Below the pieces are notes generated by a model. It worked only from the letters and a program-made list of their open reading frames with translations. It had not been told where the DNA came from and made no database searches. From Glaciecola sp047637355 (GTDB lineage Bacteria > Pseudomonadota > Gammaproteobacteria > Enterobacterales > Alteromonadaceae), in NCBI GenBank assembly GCA_047637355.1, contig JBLIKA010000157.1, positions 1-5,632 on the forward strand: a stretch of DNA of 5,632 bases, read 5' to 3'. A program made the position numbers and the translations under genes. Position 1 is the first letter of the stretch, and each line of letters starts with the position of its first letter. Positions 1 through 5,626 of the stretch are shown piece after piece.

Positions 1-2387
1 GCTTTTTCCTCTCCATTTTCTTGCCATGCCGTTTTCATCGACATTGAATCTTTTCCAACAGGGATAGTTAAGCCAAGTTCAGGACACAACTCTTCACCTA
101 TCGCTTTAACAGCGGCGTACAATCCTGCATCTTCACCTGGGTGATTAGAAGCGGACATCCAGTTTGCAGACAACTTAATACGTTTGATATCACCAATATT
201 TGTACCGGCAATATTAGTCAACGACTCAGCAACGGCCAAACGCGCTGACGCTGCATGGTTTAACAAAGCAACGGGCGTGCGCTCACCAATTGACATCGCT
301 TCACCGTAGTAGGTGTCAAATGCAGAGGTGGTTACCGCCACATCTGAAACGGGTACTTGCCAAGGACCCACCATTTGATCGCGCGCCACCATGCCAGTAA
401 CTGAGCGGTCACCAATGGTGATAAGGAAGGTCTTGTCCGCTACAGTGGGTAACTGTAAAACTCGTTTTATCGCATCTTCAACATCAATTGCAATTGTATC
501 AAACACATCGCCCTTCGCTGTTGAGGAAACCACATTCTTACTCATTTTAGGTGGCTTACCTAGCAATACATCCAATGGCATATCAATTGGTTTATTACCA
601 AACTTTTTGTCCGTTAAGGTTAATTGTTGCTCTCGCGTTGCTTCACCGACCACTGCAAACGGTGCTCTTTCACGCTGACAAATTGCTTCAAACACAGCTA
701 GGTTTTCGGGCGCGACAGACATCACATAACGTTCTTGAGATTCGTTGCACCAAATTTCCAATGGCGACATACCCGGCTCATCGTTTGGTACATTTCGAAG
801 CTCAAATATACCGCCACGCTCGGCGTCATTAACTAGTTCAGGGAAAGCATTAGATAGACCACCTGCCCCCACATCATGGATAAACTGGATGGGGTTGTCA
901 TCACCTAGTTGCCAACACTTGTCGATAACTTCTTGGCAACGTCTTTCCATTTCTGGGTTTTCGCGCTGCACAGATGCAAAATCAAGATCAGCATTACTTT
1001 CACCAGAGGCGACTGAAGACGCTGCCCCACCGCCAAGACCGATGTTCATTGCTGGCCCGCCTAATGCAATTAGTTTCGCACCAACCGTAATCTCAGCTTT
1101 TTGTATATGATCTTTCTTTATATTTCCTAGTCCACCAGCCAGCATAATAGGTTTGTGATAACCGCGTACTTCTTCGCCATTAAAACTATCTACTTTTTGT
1201 TCGAATGTTCTGAAGTAACCTAGTATATTTGGGCGACCGAATTCGTTATTAAATGCAGCTCCACCTAGAGGGCCTTCTAACATTATATCAAGCGCTGTTA
1301 CTATACGAGCAGGCTTACCATAGGCAACTTCCCATGGTTGGGGGAGTGCTGGGATATTAAGATTAGATACGGTGAAGCCGACTAAACCGGCTTTTGGTTT
1401 AGAACCGCGTCCAGTTGCACCTTCATCTCGAATTTCGCCACCTGAACCGGTAGCTGCGCCAGCAAACGGTGATATGGCCGTTGGATGGTTATGCGTTTCG
1501 ACTTTCATTAAAATATCAATATCTTGATGATGATAATCGTAGGCTTGAGTTTTAGCATCTGGATAAAAACGCCCTGCTTTCCAACCTTCCATGACAGCGG
1601 CGTTATCTTTATAAGCGCTGTGCACATAGTCACTCGACACTTCAAACGTATTTTTGATCATTTTGAATAGTGATTTAGGTTGAGCCGCACCGTCAATAGT
1701 CCAATCCGCATTAAATATTTTATGACGGCAATGCTCACTGTTGGCTTGCGCGAACATATACAATTCAATGTCATTTGGATTGCGGCCTAGCTTTGTAAAA
1801 CTATCAAAAAGATAATCAACCTCGTCGTCGGCTAATGCTAGGCCTAATTTTTTATTTGCTTGCTCAAGTGCGACCTTACCCTCTTCGAGAATAGGTACTG
1901 ATGAAAAAGGCTTCGCGTCAGCTTGTACAAACAATTGTTGTGCATTTTCGAGTTGTGTGAAGACGGCCTGAGTCATTCGGTCATGAAGCGGTTCAGCAAT
2001 AGCAGCCAAATCACTGACTGCAAAATTAGCCGTTTTGTCACTAAACTTGATGTAGTAAGCAATACCTCGTTCTATTCGGTGTATATGTGACAATCCTGAA
2101 TTCTTCGCAATATCCGTCGCCTTTGATGCCCAAGGTGAAATAGTCCCCGGACGCGGCGTAACTAAGACAAAGTAACCAGAATCATCAATATTTTCAGTGC
2201 TAGGTCCATAAGTCAATAGTTGCGACAGCACAGACATATCAACTTCGTTCAACTCACTTTGTAGGTCGACAAAATGAACATATTGAGCTTGAACACTCGA
2301 CACACCTATTCCTAGGGTGGCGAATTGTGCCAATAGTTTATCTTGTTTAAATGAAGAAAGAGCAGATGAACCGCGAAGAATTAACAT
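1..2387 (-). CDS. purL: Phosphoribosylformylglycinamidine synthase PurL, large single-chain form (3' part cut by window edge)
   Basis: PurL converts FGAR, glutamine and ATP to FGAM, the fourth step of de novo purine synthesis, in the cytoplasm. My minus-strand translation is open for 795 codons from the ATG at 2385-2387 to the left edge and matches the E. coli PurL I remember along its whole length. The start (MLILRGSSALSSF) aligns with E. coli MMEILRGSPALSAF, which fixes the initiation codon. Visible landmarks are VTPRPGTISPW in the N-terminal domain, SEHCRHK (217-223) at the start of the synthetase domain, METHNHP-type MKVETHNHP (294-302), EGPLGGAAFNNEFGRP (from about 371), and VGKDSMSMK (777-785). 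The family is about 1,295 residues long, so some 500 residues are missing: the end of the synthetase domain and the whole glutaminase domain with its catalytic Cys-His-Glu. No frameshift is seen. It is transcribed divergently from mltF. No clear Shine-Dalgarno precedes the ATG. Confidence 0.97.
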   Translation of the reverse strand, partial: MLILRGSSALSSFKQDKLLAQFATLGIGVSSVQAQYVHFVDLQSELNEVDMSVLSQLLTYGPSTENIDDSGYFVLVTPRPGTISPWASKATDIAKNSGLSHIHRIERGIAYYIKFSDKTANFAVSDLAAIAEPLHDRMTQAVFTQLENAQQLFVQADAKPFSSVPILEEGKVALEQANKKLGLALADDEVDYLFDSFTKLGRNPNDIELYMFAQANSEHCRHKIFNADWTIDGAAQPKSLFKMIKNTFEVSSDYVHSAYKDNAAVMEGWKAGRFYPDAKTQAYDYHHQDIDILMKVETHNHPTAISPFAGAATGSGGEIRDEGATGRGSKPKAGLVGFTVSNLNIPALPQPWEVAYGKPARIVTALDIMLEGPLGGAAFNNEFGRPNILGYFRTFEQKVDSFNGEEVRGYHKPIMLAGGLGNIKKDHIQKAEITVGAKLIALGGPAMNIGLGGGAASSVASGESNADLDFASVQRENPEMERRCQEVIDKCWQLGDDNPIQFIHDVGAGGLSNAFPELVNDAERGGIFELRNVPNDEPGMSPLEIWCNESQERYVMSVAPENLAVFEAICQRERAPFAVVGEATREQQLTLTDKKFGNKPIDMPLDVLLGKPPKMSKNVVSSTAKGDVFDTIAIDVEDAIKRVLQLPTVADKTFLITIGDRSVTGMVARDQMVGPWQVPVSDVAVTTSAFDTYYGEAMSIGERTPVALLNHAASARLAVAESLTNIAGTNIGDIKRIKLSANWMSASNHPGEDAGLYAAVKAIGEELCPELGLTIPVGKDSMSMKTAWQENGEEK

Positions 2388-2390
2388 AAT

Positions 2391-2401
2391 TTGGATACCA
2401 A
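2391..2401 (-). other. Small hairpin in the purL leader next to the start codon
   Basis: In the purL transcript the bases TTGG-TAT-CCAA form a 4-bp stem with a 3-nt loop, ending only three bases before the ATG at 2387. The position where a Shine-Dalgarno would be expected is occupied by this dyad, and I see no good ribosome-binding sequence in its place. It may influence initiation, but a 4-bp stem is weak and could be chance. Confidence 0.25.
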
Positions 2402-2459
2402 TTTGAGGCCGCAATGCAGATATTTGCAAGCAAAGGCGAAGGTCAGCAATTGGCGGCCG

Positions 2460-2488
2460 ATTATAGAGCAAAAGCAAGCGATTGATAA
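2460..2488 (-). promoter_or_regulatory. Predicted sigma70-type promoter of purL
   Basis: On the minus strand a -35 box TTATCA (2488-2483; four of six consensus bases) is followed by a 17-bp spacer and a perfect -10 box TATAAT (2465-2460). Transcription would start near 2453, giving a 5' leader of about 66 nt. The bases between the -10 box and the predicted start are CGGCCGC, an unusually GC-rich discriminator in otherwise AT-rich DNA. Such discriminators are typical of promoters repressed by ppGpp/DksA, so growth-rate or stringent control is an inference. The spacer holds a degenerate PurR-like sequence, described separately. Confidence 0.72.
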
Positions 2489-2498
2489 GTCATGATGT

Positions 2499-2504
2499 AA
2501 GGAG
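2499..2504 (+). promoter_or_regulatory. Orphan AAGGAG Shine-Dalgarno-like sequence upstream of mltF
   Basis: AAGGAG is a strong ribosome-binding sequence, but it ends 30 nt before the first ATG of the mltF frame (2535), and no in-frame ATG, GTG or TTG lies between. The nearest out-of-frame start, TTG at 2518, meets a stop two codons later. The frame itself is closed by a TGA at 2493. The site may be a chance match, or mltF may use a non-standard start. Confidence 0.35.
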
Positions 2505-2534
2505 AATTTTACTTTTTTTGCAATAACTTACTGG

Positions 2535-4121
2535 ATGCTTTGGCTAAAGTTAGTCACAATGGTATTTATGAAACCAAAAACGCGAATATTGATGGTAATC
2601 AACATTAACAACAAACCATTACTTAATAGAAGAATAGCCAAGCAATTCAATCAGATAATTGTGGGTATAATTTCTATTTGCGCATTTTTAGCGCTCAGTA
2701 GCTGCTCTCAACCGCAGCCGTCCTCATCTTTGAGTTCTATTTTGGACGCGGGCGTATTAAAAGTAGGCTCCGTTTATGGTCGAACAACCTATTATAATGG
2801 GCCAACATCGCCTGAAGGCTTTGAATTTGAACTCGCGCAAGGCTTTGCAGATTACCTGGGCGTCAAACTAGAAGTTTACCCGTACTACTCTTACAGAGAA
2901 TTATTACCTCAGCTGGACAATCATCAAGTAGATTTAATTGCTGCTAATATCACCATGACGGAACAGCGTAAATCAAAATATCGATTTGGCCCTGCGTATC
3001 AATCTGTTAATTTTGAATTGGTGTATAAGAAAGGCGAAGATCGCCCGCGTGACATTGAGCAGTTAGAAGGTAATCTAACCATCGTAGCTAACGATTTATA
3101 TAGAGAGCCGCTAACGTCATTGATTGACGAAAGTGAAACTATGTTTTGGACTGAAACGGATGAAAAGGATATTGAAGAGTTACTAGAAATGGTGTCCAAA
3201 GATGAATTAGATTATACCATTTCTGATTCAAATATCTTAGCTGTTGCCCGCAGACGCTATCCAAACCTTGGTATCGGATTTTCTGTAACCGATACCTTAG
3301 AAATCGGCTGGTTACTGAATAAGGACACAGATGATTCATTGCGAGCTGCGTTAATCGAGTATTTCGGTAGTATTCAATCTACTGGTTTTTTTAGTGCACT
3401 CGAAGATAAATACTTTGGCCACGTTCAGTCATTCGATTATGTTGATACTCGCGCATTTATGCGATCTGTAGACAAAATTCTCCCTGTTTATAAAGAATTA
3501 TTTGAAGCCTATGCTGGTGATAATGATTGGCGTTTGCTGGCTGCTATGAGCTACCAAGAAAGTCATTGGAAACCAAAAGCGACATCGCCGACAGGTGTGC
3601 GCGGCATGATGATGCTAACTTTAGGTACCGCCAAGGACATGAAGGTTACCTCACGTACTGATGCTGAACAAAGCATCAGTGGTGGCTCTCGATATTTCAG
3701 TAGCTTGTTACGCAGAATACCGGCAAGGATACAGTCTCCAGATCGTATATGGATGTCACTTGCCGCCTACAATGTTGGCTTAGGACACTTAGAAGATGCT
3801 CGAGTAATAACAGAACGCCAAGGATATAATCCTGATTTATGGGTAGATGTAAAAAAGCACTTGCCACTACTTAGGCAGAAAAAATTCTACAAATCGACGC
3901 GTTATGGGTATGCGCGTGGAGACGAAGCGGTTAATTATGTGGATAATATTCGCCGCTATTATGACACTTTAATTTGGTTAGAAGACCAAACGGAGTTGCC
4001 TTTAATCGACGAGTTTCCTGAAGACTCTGAAGAAATGTTGCAAGAAACAGATAATCAGAATGGCGAAAGCGACACTGACGACGCTGCTGCTGAAGCGTCT
4101 TTGCAAGAGCCTACAAAATAA
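2535..4121 (+). CDS. mltF: Membrane-bound lytic murein transglycosylase F (solute-binding domain plus SLT domain)
   Basis: MltF cleaves the MurNAc-GlcNAc bond of peptidoglycan, forming 1,6-anhydromuropeptides, at the periplasmic face of the outer membrane. Of 528 residues, about 39-56 form a hydrophobic signal segment ending in the lipobox-like LSSC with Cys57 as possible lipidation site. Residues about 66-296 resemble an ABC-type family 3 solute-binding domain (VLKVGSVYG, GFEFELAQGFADYLGVKLEV, LDYTISDS). Residues about 300-480 are the lytic transglycosylase domain, with FDYVDTRAFMRSVD, the catalytic Glu342 in SYQESHW, SPTGVRGMMMLT, TDAEQSISGG, AAYNVG and YGYARGDEAVNYV; all match E. coli MltF closely. 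The tail (484-528) is acidic and low in complexity. The start is uncertain: ATGs at 2535, 2559, 2568 and 2592 are in frame and none has a good Shine-Dalgarno. The 2592 start gives a more usual lipoprotein signal of 37 residues before the Cys. It lies divergent from purL and is probably monocistronic. Confidence 0.95.
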   Translation: MLWLKLVTMVFMKPKTRILMVININNKPLLNRRIAKQFNQIIVGIISICAFLALSSCSQPQPSSSLSSILDAGVLKVGSVYGRTTYYNGPTSPEGFEFELAQGFADYLGVKLEVYPYYSYRELLPQLDNHQVDLIAANITMTEQRKSKYRFGPAYQSVNFELVYKKGEDRPRDIEQLEGNLTIVANDLYREPLTSLIDESETMFWTETDEKDIEELLEMVSKDELDYTISDSNILAVARRRYPNLGIGFSVTDTLEIGWLLNKDTDDSLRAALIEYFGSIQSTGFFSALEDKYFGHVQSFDYVDTRAFMRSVDKILPVYKELFEAYAGDNDWRLLAAMSYQESHWKPKATSPTGVRGMMMLTLGTAKDMKVTSRTDAEQSISGGSRYFSSLLRRIPARIQSPDRIWMSLAAYNVGLGHLEDARVITERQGYNPDLWVDVKKHLPLLRQKKFYKSTRYGYARGDEAVNYVDNIRRYYDTLIWLEDQTELPLIDEFPEDSEEMLQETDNQNGESDTDDAAAEASLQEPTK

Positions 4122-4341
4122 TCCTCAAGATAAACTGGCAACATTTTCTAACAGTTTGATTATATTTACGGTAATGTGAGGAAAACAAAGGTTAGAGCCG
4201 TTTAATTGAACTTAATTAATAGATTACCTTCTAACTGAGTGCGTAAGTCGGGCTCACGCAATAGTGAGTTGGCTAAAAAAATAATTAATGTTAAGCGCGT
4301 TTGCTAAAAATAAGCCACGGTTAAATAAATAAGAGATATAT
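4122..4341. other. Non-coding gap downstream of mltF, rich in inverted repeats
   Basis: I see no convincing gene in these 220 bases. They hold several dyads: AAACTG/CAGTTT (4132-4137 and 4152-4157), a weak candidate for the mltF terminator because no T-run follows; GGTAAT/ATTACC (4170-4175 and 4223-4228); GTTAGA/TCTAAC (4191-4196 and 4230-4235) enclosing TTAATT/AATTAA (4202-4207 and 4214-4219); and CTCAC/GTGAG with a 6-nt loop (4253-4257 and 4264-4268), extendable by two G-U pairs. The last is followed by an A-run rather than a T-run, so it is not a plus-strand intrinsic terminator. A processed 3' UTR or small RNA is possible, but nothing here identifies one. Confidence 0.4.
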
Positions 4342-4494
4342 ATGAAAAAAAATAGAAGCTTTAACGCTTCTCGTACCCTGAGAGCGAATAATCAACGAAG
4401 AACAATGCTAAAAAGAACCCATCAAAAAATAATGGCACGTCGCAAATTGTTTGTAATAACCCGACTAGCAGACGAATCGAGCGAAGCTTGCTAA
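4342..4494 (+). CDS. Small basic hypothetical protein, 50 aa
   Basis: An ATG at 4342 opens 50 codons ending in TAA at 4492-4494. I do not recognise the product. It begins MKKNRSFNASRTLRANNQRR and contains 14 Lys/Arg in 50 residues, almost all in the first 41, with a short acidic end (ADESSEAC). It has no hydrophobic segment, signal peptide or cysteine pair. Such composition suits a nucleic-acid- or ribosome-binding small protein, which is inference only. A modest ribosome-binding sequence, AAGAG (4331-4335), lies 6 nt before the ATG. The ORF is convergent with tadA, with one base between the two stop codons, and the predicted tadA terminator lies within its first ten codons. An open frame of this length can arise by chance in AT-rich DNA, and its lysine codons coincide with the terminator's A-run, so it could be tadA 3' UTR only. 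An in-frame TAA at 4330 blocks extension upstream. Confidence 0.5.
   Translation: MKKNRSFNASRTLRANNQRRTMLKRTHQKIMARRKLFVITRLADESSEAC
4345..4371 (-). terminator. Predicted rho-independent terminator of tadA
   Basis: Read on the minus strand, AGAAGC (4371-4366), a 6-nt loop GTTAAA and GCTTCT (4359-4354) form a perfect 6-bp stem, followed by one A and then eight T (4352-4345). This is the layout of an intrinsic terminator. It lies about 125 nt past the tadA stop codon and is the best such structure found downstream of tadA. The stem is short with three G-C pairs, so efficiency may be moderate. Transcripts ending here would cover the 50-codon plus-strand ORF in antisense. Confidence 0.6.
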
Positions 4495-4495
4495 T

Positions 4496-5077
4496 TTAGC
4501 CTTTCTTTTGTTTCCTTCTTTGTTTAAAAAATGCTGAAATTTGAGCACCACAAGCATCTTGTAAACATCCACCAGTCACTTCCATTTTGTGATTTAGAGA
4601 GTCATGTTGAACAATGTTCATGGTTGTTCCTGCAGCGCCAGTTTTTTGATCATAAGCACCGAATACTACTCTTTTTATGCGGCCGTGAACTAATGCACCT
4701 GCGCACATAGGACAAGGCTCTAACGTAACGTAAAGGGTAGCGTCGAGGACTCTGTAGTTTTCCAGGTTTTTAGCTGCTTCTCTTAATGCCAGCATTTCGG
4801 CATGAGCAGATGGATCGTGCAGCGCTATCGACTGATTGTAGCCCTGCCCGATGATCATAGAATCCACTACAATAATTGCGCCCACAGGCACCTCGCCAAT
4901 CGCTTGTGCTTTCTCAGCGAGCAACATTGCTTGGCGCATAAATGAGGCATCAACCTCGTTTTCACCTTCTTCAGACCAATGACTCACTTCAACAATACCT
5001 TTTTGCAGTTGATTGGGTTTTTTAATGATTTGACTCGATGTAATCTGCACAGACTGGTTTTTGTCGATATTTATCAT
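4496..5077 (-). CDS. tadA: tRNA-specific adenosine deaminase TadA
   Basis: TadA deaminates adenosine-34 of tRNA-Arg(ACG) to inosine, letting one tRNA read several arginine codons; it acts as a cytoplasmic homodimer and is usually essential. The 193-residue translation shows the cytidine/deoxycytidylate deaminase-type zinc site: His92 and the catalytic proton-shuttling Glu94 in DPSAHAEMLALRE, and Cys112 and Cys115 in LEPCPMCAGA. Other family stretches are GEVPVGAIIV, YVTLEP, RVVFGAYDQKTGAAGT and the basic C-terminus FFKQRRKQKKG. E. coli TadA has 167 residues. The first 30 residues here have no visible family resemblance, and a GTG codon at 4987-4985 (Val31), with AAAAAGG upstream, would give a more typical 163-residue protein. 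The ATG at 5077 has only a weak GAAG-type ribosome site. Both starts lie downstream of the predicted promoter. The gene converges on mltF, as in E. coli. Confidence 0.96.
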   Translation of the reverse strand: MINIDKNQSVQITSSQIIKKPNQLQKGIVEVSHWSEEGENEVDASFMRQAMLLAEKAQAIGEVPVGAIIVVDSMIIGQGYNQSIALHDPSAHAEMLALREAAKNLENYRVLDATLYVTLEPCPMCAGALVHGRIKRVVFGAYDQKTGAAGTTMNIVQHDSLNHKMEVTGGCLQDACGAQISAFFKQRRKQKKG

Positions 5078-5123
5078 TCAAACTTCGCTTGTTTAAAATA
5101 CGGTGTCTACATACTGTCCTCTT

Positions 5124-5152
5124 ATCATACTAAGCCCGCAGAACCGTGTCAC
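5124..5152 (-). promoter_or_regulatory. Predicted sigma70-type promoter of tadA
   Basis: On the minus strand GTGACA (5152-5147; five of six bases of the -35 consensus) is separated by exactly 17 bp from TATGAT (5129-5124; five of six of the -10 consensus). Transcription would start near 5117, about 40 nt before the ATG at 5077. The -35 box is formed by the first unit of the 12-bp tandem repeat at 5148-5188, so a protein bound to that repeat could affect this promoter. Confidence 0.68.
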
Positions 5153-5188
5153 TTTTATCGTGACTTTTATAGTCACCTATATCGTTAC
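5148..5188. repeat. 12-bp tandem repeat with alternating GTCAC/GTGAC
   Basis: Three consecutive 12-bp units, GTCACTTTTATC (5148-5159), GTGACTTTTATA (5160-5171) and GTCACCTATATC (5172-5183), are followed by a partial fourth beginning GTTAC (5184-5188). Units one and two differ at two of twelve positions, and one and three also at two. Because GTCAC and GTGAC are reverse complements, neighbouring units also form inverted repeats with 7-bp spacing. The array begins at the -35 box of the predicted tadA promoter. It could be an operator array or a small chance tandem duplication. It is too short and has no unique spacers, so it is not a CRISPR. Confidence 0.7.
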
Positions 5189-5553
5189 GCCACGTTCACA
5201 ATAATCTTTAATAAAGATAAGGAGTTACAATTTAATTATGGTCAAATTCACCTATTATTAGTCCATTGACTAAAAATATATTACTAACTCTATCAATTTA
5301 AAAAATAACGTATTGATTTTATTGAACTATATTTATGGCAAAGGTTTTGCAGGAGCTTATACTGAGTCTTAAGTAGAGACACGCAGACACCAATACAAAA
5401 CGCAGTAATCTCATCAGTAATTGGCGACTATATTTTGTAATATGGCATAAAATGTCTATTTTAAGCACATTAGCCTTTATTAGTGGAGATGAAATATCTA
5501 TTATTAATAATGGGTATGTGCGAAGCCAATAAACCTTTTAGTCTGTGATAATC

Positions 5554-5571
5554 GTTAATGCAGTTATTAAC
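5554..5571. promoter_or_regulatory. Perfect inverted repeat GTTAAT-N6-ATTAAC, possible operator
   Basis: Two perfect 6-bp arms are separated by GCAGTT, giving an 18-bp dyad of the size usual for a dimeric helix-turn-helix regulator. It lies about 15 bp upstream of the candidate -35 box at 5586, a plausible place for an activator or repressor of the gene beyond the right edge. In DNA this AT-rich such arms can occur by chance. Confidence 0.3.
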
Positions 5572-5585
5572 AACTACAAATAAAA

Positions 5586-5626
5586 CTGACAATGACTTTG
5601 CTTACCAAATAATATCAAAATAGGAG
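5586..5626 (+). promoter_or_regulatory. Candidate promoter and ribosome-binding site of the next gene, which starts beyond the window
   Basis: TAGGAG (5621-5626) with six bases remaining before the edge is well placed for a start codon immediately after position 5632. Upstream, CTGACA (5586-5591; five of six -35 bases) is followed by AATAAT (5608-5613, 16-bp spacer) or TAATAT (5610-5615, 18-bp spacer). If used, this promoter would give a very short 5' UTR of roughly 10-15 nt; otherwise the promoter lies further upstream. The ribosome site is more secure than the promoter. Confidence 0.45.

Noticed and set aside
391..1110. Plus-strand open frames of 93-121 codons (391-678, 551-832, 745-1110)
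   Set aside because: They lie opposite the clearly coding purL frame, have unpatterned translations and are shadows of it.
2407..2458. GGCCGC/GCGGCC inverted repeat as an RNA leader hairpin of purL
   Set aside because: One arm (2453-2458) lies at or upstream of the predicted transcription start, so the stem would not form in the transcript.
2999..3339. Two 66-codon minus-strand frames
   Set aside because: They are antisense to the solute-binding domain of mltF, which is coding by strong family resemblance.
4288..4332. 14-codon ORF in the same frame as, and just before, the 50-codon ORF
   Set aside because: No ribosome-binding sequence and too short to distinguish from chance; an in-frame TAA separates it from the small ORF.
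5103..5204. 33-codon plus-strand frame from GTG encoding the V-T-F-I repeats
   Set aside because: No Shine-Dalgarno, rare start, and it crosses the predicted tadA promoter. The repeat is reported instead as a DNA element.
4979..5269. 96-codon plus-strand frame
   Set aside because: It overlaps the 5' end of tadA in antisense and runs through the tadA promoter and the 12-bp repeat; the translation has no recognisable domain and no ribosome site.
5461..5580. Short ORFs from ATG 5453 (26 codons) and ATG 5488 (19 codons)
   Set aside because: The first has no ribosome site; the second has GGAG immediately abutting the ATG, which is too close. Neither is recognisable.
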